From: Cloeon dipterum
Taxonomy: Eukaryota; Arthropoda; Insecta; Ephemeroptera; Baetidae
DNA: 64,000 nt
Assembly (NCBI RefSeq): GCF_949628265.1
Contig: NC_088787.1
Coordinates: forward strand, 13,754,501-13,818,500
Direction of reading: 5' to 3'
The translations under genes were made by a program, and so were the position numbers. The stretch's first letter is position 1. Every line of letters starts with the position of its first letter. Positions 34,529 to 47,079 of the stretch are shown here, one piece after another. The notes beneath the pieces were generated by a model that worked only from the letters and a program-made list of their open reading frames with translations, did not search any database and was not told where the DNA came from.

Positions 34529-36868
34529 ATGAGTGACAACGCGAGTAGCAACAAGCAGGAGTACCCAAAGGCCTCAGGTATGTGGCGCCGAATAAGGGCG
34601 TCGACCCAACGCACTTGTCACCTTTATTTGTTTACATACACGCATTGCCATATATGTCCGATTGATTTCACTCGTAAACTTATTTTGGACTTTATGTATT
34701 CGCAGATTTCATGGTCTACGGGGGCCTCTTGGCCTACTTTGCGGGGCTCCTGCTACTCATCTCCTTCGCCAGGTGTGTAATGTCAACCCAAGTGGCTATT
34801 TATGAAATTTCTAGCCCAGCGGAGCGGTAACTGGCATTTCTATTGTCCCTTTGTTAATGTTTTCAGCCCGTACTGGCTCCAGAGCTTTGAAGAGACCTTC
34901 AGCTCTTTCAAGAACATGGGCCTCTGGGAATACTGTTTCGACCAGTTCCGCTTTCCCAACTATCAATTCGACCACCTCTTTGATGGCTGCAATTGGATCT
35001 TCAGCCACGAACTGTACTTGATTCGAGAGTGGCTTGTACCCGGTAATATTTTAAATGAATTGATTTTTTTTAAAAAATAATAAAATAAAATAAACGTTTA
35101 AAGATGCTAATTTTTCTGTTGAAATTAAAAGCAGCATCTAATTTCAACTGAAAATTTTTGATATCTTTATGTGCTACCGCCGTTATTGGCATCTAACAGC
35201 AATTAAAAATTAAAATAAATTTGATTTGAAACTTGAAGCCACTTATATTCTTCTTTTGTAGGTGGTCTTAAATTTTCTGTAAATTTTAACAGCTATGCTC
35301 CAGGACCATAAGGTCAAACATTAAGGGATTTAAATTAATTTATTTTGCTGTCGTCTGAACCATTTGTAACTTATTTTCTTAAAATTCAGACTTCGCAAAC
35401 ACCAGCAGATCACATTTATTTATTTGACGTTGGTTTGAACAAAATTTGAATTAAAAAAACACCAGTGGTGCATTTTTACGCATTACAAAACTGGCAAGCC
35501 TTATTAAATAAAGAAAAATAATCAAAAATTTAAATTTAGGTTGGCTGATGGTTGTCCAGACCTGCGTGACTTTTGCTCTGATCTTTTCAATGATATCCCA
35601 AATCTTGATTGCGGGCATCGTTTGTCGCTACCCTCTGCGCTTCGTTCTCGAGTATGAATGGCTGCTCTCTGGGATTTGCTTCATCGGCCAGGTTTCTTGC
35701 GGTAAATCACACTAAACGTTTTCCATTTAATACTTAGGATTTATTTTACATTGCAGCATTTTTCCTCTTTTTGGCGGTGTCGGTCTTTGGCGCCGAAGCT
35801 TATCGTAAGGATTGGATGATGTACCCGCAGTACAACTACATCTCTTGGTCATTCGGCCTGTGCGTTTGCTCCATGTTCTTCCACCTCTTTGCCGCAGTAG
35901 CAATTTACTTTGTAAGTTTAAAAGATTACTGGCTATGGTTTAATTTGTGATCTAATGAGATCATGCTCAAAATGTTGGCGTTGTCCACGACAGGGAGAGT
36001 GCTCCTGGCTATACAAACTTTGGCTAAGATTTCAAATCTATGCCAGAACACAAAATTTTATTTTGCAAAAAAAAATCTTTACAGAAAATTTGCAAAAAAA
36101 ACTTTTATACCTTTAATTGAGAGACTCTCTAAAAATTGGGCAAAAAATTAAAATTTCCCAGGTGGGGATTTAAATTTTGAGAAAGTCAGTTTGAAGGCTT
36201 GTCAAGGGGCGAGCACTAATTTTGTTTCCTTGTTGTAAAATCACGATTTATTTCACAATTTAGGTAAATTGCCTCATAACTCAAAAACAGTTGGATAAAT
36301 TTTAACAAGAGGGATCAAAATCAAGCGAAAAAATAATTTTATTTTTCGAGAAATGTGGCCTTATTTGATATTATTTAACTTTCTCCGTTCCTGACTTGAT
36401 TATTGCACACTGTAGAGATAAACCGTTGCTAAATTCCACAAAAAGTTAACTTAATGAACTACATAGTACAATGCAAAATGATCTTAATTGTTGGCCTGAA
36501 ATTTTCAGAAAGCTTCTCACTTTAAATTTTCCTTTTTTATCATTTTTTTAATGAAAACTTAAGTTGCTGAGATGTTTTTCAATAGCATTAAAGAAAATAT
36601 TCTTGCAATGCTTGTTGTTTGCACATATATTTTTCCCATTTTTTAACAGATAAGCCAGATAAGCTACATATTATTATTTTTTTGTGGTGCCACCAATAAG
36701 CTAACAAAATTTTCAAATTATTTCCAGGACACCCGGAATCTGTATGAAAACCGAGAGCAGTCAAACAGCCTTGTGATGCAGATGTACCCGACCCAGAGGG
36801 CCCACATGACGCACCATATGGGAGTGCCTTTGTACCCGTCCCAAAGCAGCCACGGAGGTTACCTGTAG
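34529..36868 (+). CDS. claudin-like four-pass membrane protein 4, 6 exons, 249 aa
   Basis: Exons 34529-34577, 34706-34772, 34867-35042, 35540-35701, 35757-35911, 36728-36868. The N-terminus has 16 polar residues before TM1 (GGLLAYFAGLLLLISFA). Loop 1 has SPYWLQ, GLW at 57-59, C62 and DGCNWIFSHEL, then REWLVPGWLMVVQTCVTFAL into TM2. TM4 follows YNYISWSFGLCVCSMFFHL. The long polar C-terminal tail (about residues 203-249) is rich in Met, His, Gln and Ser and ends GGYL. Introns differ from genes 1-3: one lies after TM1 (phase 2), one splits the N-terminus, and a phase-0 intron of 816 bp separates TM4 from the tail and contains repeat copy A. It is the most distinct paralogue and may be the oldest split of the array. 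Confidence 0.9.
36240..36520 (-). repeat. dispersed repeat copy A, in the last intron of claudin-like gene 4
   Basis: On the minus strand this reads GTGGAATTTAGCAACGGTTTATCTCTACAGT..., close to copy B (GTGTGAAATTTCGCAACAGCTTATCTCTACTAT...). Both contain the ATTGTTGGCC word about 80 bp away on the plus strand. The copy is diverged and lacks any clear open frame. Confidence 0.65.
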
Positions 36869-37372
36869 TGTTCCGATTTTCCCAGCTTAAGAATCTCCAT
36901 GACCAACTGCAGGCACAATTTTTATTCGCACAAGCTGGCAGCTGGTTTTATTTTATCTGAAGCACTGCGGAAAAGCATTCCAATTATTCTAATGATCCTC
37001 AGAGTTACTACTACGAAAAGGATCCGTCCAGTAGTTGATAAATGTTGACTTTAGTTTTTATCTTAGCAACATTCTTTCTTATGTTTGATTTCTTTTTCCA
37101 ATTAAATTGGCGTAGTTTTTTCATTTTGAATTATAGATCTTTGGTTCATGATAGAAGTTATTAATCAGAATCAAAATGTTGGCATCACTTTTGTGTTGTC
37201 AGATTAGTATAAAAATGGCCTACTTTGTTGATTGATATTGAAGAAATTCATGTTGTGCAAACGACAGCATTTTTAAGTAGGGTTTGCGACTGCCTCTGTA
37301 GGTATAGAGTGAAATTAGCATAAACCCAAATTCCCAAATATTTTATAATATCAGGGTTCCCCCAAAGCAGTG

Positions 37373-37378
37373 AATAAA
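37373..37378 (+). terminator. polyadenylation signal AATAAA, claudin-like gene 4
   Basis: AATAAATAAATAA lies about 0.5 kb after the stop codon of claudin-like gene 4 and is followed by a CT-rich run, a plausible 3' end. Confidence 0.5.
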
Positions 37379-37399
37379 TAAATAATGAACGCATTCTCT

Positions 37400-39850
37400 C
37401 TCTCTCTCTTTGCTCCTAAGAGTGCGTATGTAATCATGCACAAAATTGGATGTAAATAACTCTAGTGCCTCATGAATAAATTCATGTGTTTGGAATTTGT
37501 GAAACAGGGTTAGCAAGACTTATATAAATACAAACACGCCTTTGGTAAGGGGATCTGTAATCTGATAACGTCCCTCCACCGCAGCCTCGACTAATCTAAT
37601 TCAAATTAGGCTTGCAAATGCGTACAAAATTGTAATGCGCACGAACTGTAATGTGTGCAATGAATTAACTTTTACCATGGAGCAAAAACACGCGTGAAAG
37701 CGAGAGAACATAACAGAACTTTATTAAATGTACGTGAAATGGCAAAGAAAAATAAAGCAAAAAAATTAATCGGGACCTTGGCTGCCTTTTAATCGAGAAC
37801 TATGATATGCATTAACCTTGACCCAAAGCCGCCCGTTTCTATTAAACAAAAAATAACAATCTGATAGCCGTGACCAGGCCGGACGGCAGCGTGTGATAAT
37901 CACAAAGGGGCTTAATAGAGATCACCTAAAAATGCACGGCGGCTCTCATGAAATTATGGCCTCCACTCCACGCAGCCAGAGTTATTCAGGTATCATCAAA
38001 TAAACGGGATTGCGTGACCCGTAATCTCGGCCTGCCATCGCAAATGTGATCTACGGCACCCGGGCTTACGTGTTAAAGTCCATCTCCGGCTGTCCGGCTA
38101 TAAGCGATCGATTTCGCAGCAAAAAAGGTTAAAGGTCTCTACCTTAATGAAGGGGCGTCCTCTGTCGTCTCGCAGGCGTGATTTCGCTACATCATCATCA
38201 TCGTCCTTCATCTCTCAGCCGATCAACAAACAAACGAGCCGCAAAAACGCTCCAGTGCATGGTTCCGCGACATTCCATCGAGGATGTTGTAGCACTTTGC
38301 CAAGAAACACTCGAGAAAAAGCACACACCGTGCCAAAACGCATAAAACACACAGCTCAGTTTGCACTAGACTTGTAAACAAATGCACATATGATTTTGAA
38401 CTGATCTCAAGGTCAAGGTCGACTGTGTCTAGCTGGTAAAATGCACTGAATTAAGAAGATGATCGCAGCGTGGTCGCTTGTTCTAACTCGCATCGCAGGA
38501 AGGGGAGGAATATTCGAGCATTACTTCTTTTATCTTCTAGGAGAGAAAAAGGGCCTATGCAACATGTTTCTCTCCAGCGACCTGCAGGTTGCCTAACCCA
38601 TGTTTCAGATAATTTTAAATTGAAAAAGGTAGAAGCTAAAAATATGTCCTAGGTTGGCTGTTTAAATTGTTGAGAAAATCGGCTCAAAAGTTTGATAGCT
38701 AATTAATAAGCCGCAAGCATCAATAATTGTCTCCTTGTTAGAAATCATGAATTTTTTGCCAGAAGGGAAATTAGCTTAATTTATAATTCGCAGCCCATTG
38801 GATAGATCACGTCGAGAGGCATCGAAATCAAGCGAAAATTCACTGACAAACAGTTTAATTCGTCTGGAGAAATTTGGAAAAATATGAAATTTAACTGTTC
38901 CTTGGTTCTTATTTCATTATTGCGCATAGTAGAGATAAGCTGTTGCGAAATTTCACACAAAATAAAAAATAAACGCAATAAACTACTTTGATATAGTCAA
39001 AACTGCAAAACTTTCTCAATTGTTGGCCCGTAAAGCTCTCCATTTTATAAACAATTTTAGTTTGGACTATAATAATCCCTGTTTCATTCACAATAAAAAA
39101 CAATACAGTAGTTATGAGTTGCATTGTCTGATATTTTACGAAAAATATTTGAACCAACACAATTAAAAAGTTTTAAAACCAGCAGAAAATCCACAAATTA
39201 TAATAAAACTTAAAAGCATCTCGCATGACCGCCTTTTGTTCAAACTGCGCCACTTCGGCATCCAGGGTAACATTTTGGTGTGGACAGAACAATCGAAATA
39301 GTGCGAAACCAATTAATTTGTGATCTGAAGTGGTGAGAAATCGGAGCAGCGCGACGGGCCCTCGGGCTGCACGAGTTTTCCTTTCATGTCGTTATACAAA
39401 GGAATTACCTCAGGTCTGAATTAAAATTGTGTCTGGTTTCGCAAGGTACTCAAAATTTTTAAATTGTTTGATGTCTACATATAATGAGCGATTATTAATG
39501 ATTAGCATAAGGTTTCGCGAGTGATCTGGATGAGTGATTTTTTTCACTGTTATTTGGGTCATTACTACTAGTTCGCCATAGAGATAAGCCTTTTTCTCTC
39601 TCCATGAGATTTAATTTTCTATTAATTTTTATGATTTGTATTTGGAGGAAAATAAATTAATTGGATGTATTTTCTAGAGCTCTACAAATCATAGCACAAA
39701 GTTGTCAAGCATATAATTTCTCATTGGCTCTCAACAAAAATGAAATACACTGACGTGTGCTGCTTTTCATTGCTTGATCGTTGTGTATTATTCAGATTAA
39801 ATATTGATTGGTATAGTGGCATATACAAATGAAAGAAAGTCAGCTCTGTC
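37400..39850. other. spacer between the claudin array and the gustatory receptor
   Basis: No gene recognised. It contains dispersed repeat copy B (about 38,775-39,060) and a short (CT)n run near 37,399. Open frames on either strand are short, overlap, and in the case of minus 38781-38978 are explained by the repeat. Confidence 0.5.
38775..39060 (-). repeat. dispersed repeat copy B
   Basis: The reverse complement matches copy C at 43.5 kb over about 170 bp; in translation both show NEIRTKEQxNFxFxQIS. The shared block runs from the AGCTTATCTCTACTATGCGC region through ATTTCGATGCCTCTCGACGT. The copies are in opposite orientation. Confidence 0.75.
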
Positions 39851-39916
39851 ACACGAAACGTGCAAGAAGTGGAGCAACAAAAACACGACGTTTGGCTCTC
39901 CCTCTGCAGCAAACGA

Positions 39917-41244
39917 ATGATGACTCGAGACGAATTGACTGCTCAGGCCACGTCTCCACTAATACATTTCACTAAAATTGCTGGCATCGCTGACCACAGC
40001 AGCTCATGGATCCACTTGTTCTATTGCTATTCAAAATCTGCTACTCTCACTGTTGCCTCGGCCAAGATTTGCGTGGACAGAATGGAACAAATAATATATG
40101 CCCCAAACAACGCGGCCACTGATCTTGTTGCTATCTGTTATCAGGTAAATTAAAACCAGGGGTATGATTAATAATTGTCGCATTTATTCTTGCCAGGTAT
40201 CTATCATGGCTTTGGCTGGTGCATCGATTTTTGCTCATTACACGTCCAAGAATTATCATTCAATTCTTGGGGCATTGGATGAAATCGCACAAGTAGACAA
40301 AGAGGCTTACCTTTATGACATTCGCAGAAAGTGTCGCAATGTTCTTTGCGTAGCAATCCCGCTCATGTTTGTTTTGTTTCTCGAAGAGTTCTTCGGTTGG
40401 GGTGTGGATATTACGATAGTCACAAATTATTTTGTTAACCTTTACGGACAATTGATGGACGTTAGAATGCTCATTATCGTGTTTTCTATGCGCAAAATAT
40501 TTGAACAAGTGAATTTGGTTATTCGCCAAGTGACAGTTGCTTGTAACTACGGTATACACATTAAAGAGCCGGAATCGAATTTAGTTGTGCTCATCAATAT
40601 GCATTGCGCTCTTTGTCAATTGACAGAGAAAGTGAATAAGCTCTTTCAAACAACTCTCATTTTCACACTCGCCCTCAACTTTTTAAATGTCACTTCATCG
40701 ACTTACATTATATTAGTTATGTTGGGTGGGATGAACGACACTAAAACGCCTCATTTACAAGCTTTCTATACATTTATTTGGGCCTCTGGTAGCTGTCTAA
40801 ATACTGTCTTTTTGTGTCTCGAGTGCGACCTAACAATGGCCGAGGTAAATTTCTGCAAGCTTTCCATTTTCAGTTCATTGTAATTATTTTTCTTCTCAGG
40901 CAAGAAACACAAGTGTTCTTCTCTGGATATTAGAGTGCAGAGACGAAACAATAGCAACACATGTAACTTTTATTATAACAATTTTATTTTACAGACCTAA
41001 AATTATACATTTAAACAATTCAGGCCAATGTGCAGCGGACCAGAGCTATGCTGAATCAGAATTGCAGTTTTTCAGTCTTTGAACTGTTTAATTTGAATAG
41101 AAAATTTCTGAAGCAGGTAAGAAAAGAAAAAACTTATTAAATAAATTATGAAACAAATTTATTTTGTAGACTGCTGCAACAATAGTGGGGTATATTTTCA
41201 CTTCACTGCAGTTTCACATAGTATCCATGCAGGTATCCAACTAA
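39917..41244 (+). CDS. insect gustatory receptor, 5 exons, 368 aa
   Basis: Seven-pass chemosensory receptor of the 7tm_7 family; such proteins form ligand-gated cation channels in taste neurons with an intracellular N-terminus. Exons 39917-40144, 40197-40844, 40900-40962, 41024-41116, 41170-41244; all four introns are phase 0 and the last three lie near the C-terminus, the pattern typical of insect Gr genes. The last exon carries the family signature as GYIFTSLQF, so the usual TYxxxxxQF has Gly in place of Thr. Upstream are ANVQRTRAMLNQN and FSVFELFNLNRKFLKQ, the usual pre-TM7 block. The start is the first of two adjacent ATGs, the first in the frame after a TGA at 39,830. Intron 1 is only 52 bp. 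Length and reading frame are intact, so it is probably functional; the ligand cannot be told. Confidence 0.9.
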
Positions 41245-41302
41245 AGCAACTTTTCTGCGGTTAAATGACGGCATCAATTTTAAAAAGTTAAGACATTCTG
41301 TA

Positions 41303-41308
41303 AATAAA
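41303..41308 (+). terminator. polyadenylation signal AATAAA, gustatory receptor
   Basis: AATAAA lies 59 nt after the gustatory receptor stop codon, a compact 3' UTR as often seen for receptor genes. Confidence 0.65.
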
Positions 41309-41399
41309 TATATTTTACAATTTTGTTTCACGTAAAAAGCGCTCGTGTTTCTCATATTTTCAAGTTTGACAGGATCACAATATGATGAAATGCTTCCGA

Positions 41400-44300
41400 A
41401 AGGCATTTCCGCTCGTAAATTGTGCCGAGGAAATTGCTGAGCTGAAATTAATCCCTAAAAACTATATTTCGCGTGCAACAAAAGCTGGCGTACGCCGTTG
41501 CCTATTGTGCTGTTGGGCGATGACTTACACAAAACACCAGGTGGCTCGCATAGCACACCCCGACCCCATGCACCCACGTGACGTTATTCACCAGAGCGAG
41601 ATGTCATGTAAATTCCAAGCTCCTCTGGGGCCGTGATGCGCAAAAGAGATTAATGCCGTAGTATGAAATTGCGCACGATACGTACGGGCCCTGCATAAAG
41701 CTGATTGATGCCAAACGAATTTTGATTTTCCTGCTGTTGCCGTCGGCGTTGCACCCACATACAGGTGACCCAGTTTCCGCGGAACTGTCGGCGCGCGAGA
41801 GAGAGAGAGTAAATTTCAAGTTTGTACAGCACGCGCGCAGCGTCGTCTCCGAAAAGGCAATTTATCACAGGCTGTGTGGCGATACGAAATTTATCGCTTC
41901 TCAATGAGGCCGCCGGAACGGAATTTATTCTGTTCCAGGTGCAGGTGCGCGCACGCTAATCAGCCTGCAAGTTGAAATAGCACCTGCAGTAAACGAGTTC
42001 CAACTCGCGCTGATACCGGACTAATTGCGATTCTAATCGAGGGCGTTTGGCACGGAAATCGAGAGGGTGTTAAATATACAAATCAGGTTAAACCATCAGA
42101 GCAGAGAAGAATAATGACTGTGCATGACGCGCCGATTATTTTTATCATATCGTCCTGGACGTCCTGGGTCCGGAAAATTGCGCAACTTTCAACACGAATT
42201 TCCTTGTTGCAAGAAATGGGCATCAATCAATCGTACCATGAAAATTTGGGTGTTTGTTGAGCGAAGCGCAATTTTACCGCGACCAGGACGTCTTGTTTGT
42301 TAGAACAACTTTAAGCAAGCCTGTTTATGGACAGGATGAAGAGATCTGTAAGAATGAGCTTCGCAAATATAATTCGATCAGTTGTTTATTGTGTTAGGTG
42401 TTATTTCATAGAGTATATGACCTCATGCAACACAAAACTTTCCTGTTCGATTTCTCCCGGCAGTTCAAGGTTGGGAAGGAAGTTTTCTCGTGTTCCTTTT
42501 ATCTAGCTTTCCGCATCTTATTGAGAAAAGCCGTTTCACAGAAACTCGTAAAAAGCATAAAAAGTGATAAAGATTGCGTGAAAGTACGTTATATCCGCAC
42601 GTTTCCCATTCTACCGTCCAATCCCTCTTGTTTCGTCCTGCAATCCTATTTCGCTCAAACACCCGCACAGCCTGGCGATTGTAAATATACAACGGGCTAA
42701 AGACGGAACGTTATATTATTATGCTTATGAACTGTGATCTTCCATCATGAATAATTCATGCATATACACACACTCCACGTGTCCCAGTTTTCCTGTTTGC
42801 GTGCTCACTACTAAAACACACACTCACCTCTCTGCTGAGGTTAAATATAGTGCAATAACAAACTCAGCAGCACTCGTTGCTCGGCGGGTGTCTCGCGTCT
42901 TGCGTGTAATTAAAATGTGTTAATTGTAAGTGATTTCAACGGAGTGGATGTAAATTTCATTTCATTATCTTACAACAAGTGACTACAGGTCAAGATTTTG
43001 TTTCATTCCTAGGGCTGTGACGATATTTGAGACTGTCAAATCATGAAATTTCGAACCATACTTAAAATTGATTACATGCCATTTCTAAAATGGCCAAAAC
43101 CATCCAATTCGGCAGTAAAAGATTGCTATGTTTTCTGAGTTCGTGATCAAACACAAAGTATTTGAAATATTTTCAGCCTAAAATATAATTCCAGTTTTTA
43201 GACCACACTGACGGCACGCGAGCAAGAGGGTAACTCTCTCGCTCCCCCGCTCGTCCGTCTGGGTAGCCACGCTGTACTGTCGCCGCTATCAACAATAAAC
43301 TGGTATGGTATAGTAACTGGGCATTTTCCCTTCTTGTCCACCCTGCACCCTTTAAAGTCTACCATGGCTATAGAAGAATAGGCTCCGACCTCGTGATAGG
43401 GAGAAGGCGCGCCGGCAGGGCCGATTGCACCAGTTCGGCGGCCCCTGCCCCGCGTCGCTGACATGAACTATAGCAAGAAGAAGTTCATTGAGTTTATTGT
43501 TTGTGAAATTTAGCAAACCTTATCTGTGTTATGTGGAAAAATGAAATCAGGACCAAGGAACAGTTTAATTTCAGATTTTGCCAAATTTCTCGAAATATTA
43601 AACAGTCTGTTAATAATTTTTCGATTGATTTCGATCCCTCTCTTAGAGAAAAGGTAAAACGGATTTTCACCGATTTCTGTAAGGCTTCTACATTTTTATT
43701 TCAGCCTTTTTAAATTGCGCAAAATTTAAAGACAATATTTTGTTCTTGGAATATAAAATGACAAAAAGTATAATATTCATCTAGTGAAAATTCTTATTGA
43801 TAAAAACTTTTAAAGTGAAACATGTATAAGAAAACTCTTTTTTAATTCTGCAATTCTCTCAAATATGAAAAATTATTTTTTTATTCAAACCATGCTGTTG
43901 ACTAGGAGGAGGCATATTGCTTTTTGGTTCATAATTGAAAGGCTGGATGAGACCCTCGCTTTTGAAGCCGAGTAATCAAATTGTCTGCGCCCAACTCATC
44001 ATATGTGTGCATACAAACACGAGCAGACGAGCATACCACGTCTTAATAATGTGCTTTCTAAATATATCGAGCAGGCAAAATTTGAAATTCTGTCCAATAA
44101 ATAATGCATAAAGTACGAGCGCTGTCGTCACGAGCGCCTTAGCAAACGGTAACAGGCAAATTGCTTCTTACTTCGCTTGCAGATTTCCCAGTAGGGAATT
44201 TCCTTAGGAAGCGCGCAAATACTCGCGCGAAAAATTGTAAAGAGAGAGAGAGGAAGAAGCGCGTTTTGCATTTACTTTTTGCAGAGAGTGGCGATTCCAC

Positions 44301-47000
44301 TCTATTATTTGCGCTGCTGCGCTGGCTACGCCGAGCCATCACTCTTGGAGGCTGAAATATTTTCGAAGCTGCCATCAATCACGCCCGATGATAAATGACA
44401 CTTCGGATTTAGGGTGCAACTCAAGAAGTCTGCTGTTCTCGCCGGCACCAATCACAAATTAACTGGCGTGAGTGTGTGAAAAATGGGAGAAAAATTGATG
44501 CCCCTGTGACGCAAACAACCCTGGCGCTGAAAGGTTGAAAAATGATACAAACAGCAATTTGTTTTGATTTTCCTGAGAGCAAAAATCCAGATGCGAAGGA
44601 TAAATTTGATACATTGAAGAACTTAACAATGACAAAAGAGTTTAAAAAATGACTGAGTAAAAATGTCTACACCTAAAATTATGGCAAATAATTGCAGAAA
44701 TGAAATATTTCAGAGACAAAATAAGCTAGCCTTAATTTAAAAGCGCGTCAAAGTAAGGCTTGGAAAAGACTATCTCAATAATCGGCTCTTCGACTTTTCT
44801 ATTATATAAATTAATCTAAATTTTTAAAATTTGAATAATAAATTGTGATGTGTTAGTACTTGTACTTTTTATTAGCTGTTGTAAATTAAAGTTGATTATT
44901 ATTATGTTGCTGGCTGTTTTTGGATCCATGAAATGACGCCGATATTTGTTTTATTGAGGAATTAAAGGATTTTTTTAACAACGAAGATGACGTCTGTTAT
45001 TAATTTTTAACATGGAAAATTGGGTGAGTTTAGGCCTAGGGTACAAAAAATGAATCATAATTTTGTACATATCTTTTCCTGGCGTTTCCTGGATCGTCAC
45101 TTGTATGTACTACTATGCTGAAAGTAAAAAAAAAATGGAAAATTGAAATCAAAATGTTTTTGATTTGTTAATGCAATAAAAATATCCAAAACATTTACGG
45201 TTAATTAACGTTGTAACTTGCATGTTGTCACCCTATCGCCAACTAACGGACGTTATGAAGGGATGAGGCGAAGACTGGCGTGTCAAGGTGCATGCTCGAA
45301 CAGAATTGATTCACGCCGGCTACAATGGCAAACACTAGTAGTGGCAAGGTTGCGAAGCCCTTCAAATTCTGGATCGGCGCCAAAACTGCCCGAGTCCGCC
45401 AGATATGGCTGTAATTAATAAAAGCAAAACACAGCAGGCCTCGACATGCAGCATTTAGCGGTTGCAGTATGGAATATCTCGGCGAGATAAGCCTTCTGGC
45501 ACGATTTTCAACGCATTTAACATAAATCACACGGTCGCTCGTGCAATCATTAGTCAGCGTCTTTGCCGCAAGTACGCGAGCGACAGAAAGGTTTAATGAG
45601 AGGCCGCTCCTTCGTTTTTTCGCATTATGCGATTTAATGAGGGCCTCGTCAAGTCTGCGCTTATAGTGGTTAAACGGTTGATGAGGTTTGCTTTCAATTC
45701 CGGTTGAATACGACGCAGAGATTAATCAACTGCCGGCCGAGAAGCGTTTTCCACGAAACACCTTGTACTGAAAACGAAAAATTTTACTGGATAAAACGAA
45801 ATGTCGAGTGCACACGGCTCGCAATTTAGCGCTGTGAAAATGCATTAGTGGAATTAAAACGTCTATGGTGCTGCTCCGTGTTGCCTGGCAGAAAGCAAGG
45901 GTGAATAAAGGGTTAAAATCAAGCATTATTCAGGCTGCTGTGCAAACTGCATCACGACGCAGGAGTGCAGAATACACAAGCAGCAGAATTAATTGCGAGC
46001 ATTTTCAATGAAAAATGCGCCGCTTTGGGAACGAGTGCGAGTGTATTAGAGTGTGAATGAATGACAAGCGAACTGGAAATATTGCAATTATTGGAAAAAA
46101 AATTCCTCAGGTTTATTTTGCACTTCAATCTTGAATCTTGATGCAGATTGCACGGCCTCCTTAGAAATTTGCTCGTAAATAGTGATAGAAATTATACTTT
46201 AACATTGCGAACCTAATGGAAACTAAAAACACTTTTAGTTGGGACATTTTTTGGATTTTTCCAACAGTTATTTTCGTGGAGGGGCAATTTTTGGTTGTGC
46301 TTTGTGTTTCATTTTTTGTTTAATTTATCCTTGAGCTATAGACTTCAATGCAATTCAAAATCATTGTGATCTGAACAGATATTTAACGGCCATCTCATAC
46401 TCTTGTCAACGTTGTCTACAGGAAAAATATTTTAATTTCGTAAGAGTGCAAATGGCGTTTTTTGCACAGACAATTTTTATAGGAAGATTGTGAGTGCCAA
46501 GTTTGGTTGCTGTCCAGTTTAAATGATTGAACAATCTTACTCTGATCAATTTCTTTCATTTTAGTCAAATCGTGTTGTGTAAATTTGTTTGGATCAAACC
46601 TTTTAATTTTACTGATAATATTCTCTCATCAAATAACTATTAATTCGAGCTTTATAGCTTTTAAAATAGTAAGAAAATTGCAATGAATATTTTCGTCCAG
46701 TCCTGTCAGTTTGTTCCCAAATTTAAGCAGGCAAGTATGATCAATTTGAAAGTTCGACGAAAAAACGAAATAGAAAAACGTCAAGGATATGGTACATTGG
46801 CTCGTGTTAAAGGTTTAGAAAATTTCCCAGCAGTAAGCATTCATAGCCGACATCAATTTATGATACCTGCCATTCGGAGCACTACATGTACGTGAGTATT
46901 ACTTGACTTGAGCAGCAGGTCTACCACGTGTGACAGCTGGCTGCTGGCCCAGAGTAAAAAGTCGGCGCATCTGCCCACACTCTCTCTGGCTCTGCTCTAC
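41400..47000. other. gene-free stretch, no supported gene
   Basis: No exon chain is visible. It includes short GA runs (41,803 and 44,240), repeat copy C (43.5 kb), and a GC-richer 260 bp island at 43,200-43,465 with an 88-codon minus-strand frame of unknown value. Stretches near 45.5-45.9 kb are balanced in composition with repeated TAATGA/TTTAATGA words, as in developmental enhancers, but this is only an impression. Confidence 0.5.
43495..43700 (+). repeat. dispersed repeat copy C
   Basis: Plus-strand copy of the repeat seen inverted at 38.8 kb: GACCAAGGAACAGTTTAATT and GATTTCGATCCCTCTC are shared with small differences. A 60-codon open frame here (NEIRTKEQFNF...) is a relic of shared sequence rather than a demonstrated gene. 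Confidence 0.75.
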
Positions 47001-47079
47001 TCACAAAGGAATCTGGCAAATTAGTCTAGTTTTAAGACCATAAAACAGGAGGTGGATGATGCGATAAGCCGGCCAAATT

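Noticed and set aside
38781-38978. 65-codon minus-strand frame (NEIRTKEQ...)
   Set aside because: The same words occur in the 43.5 kb repeat copy, so it reflects a dispersed repeat, not a conserved gene.
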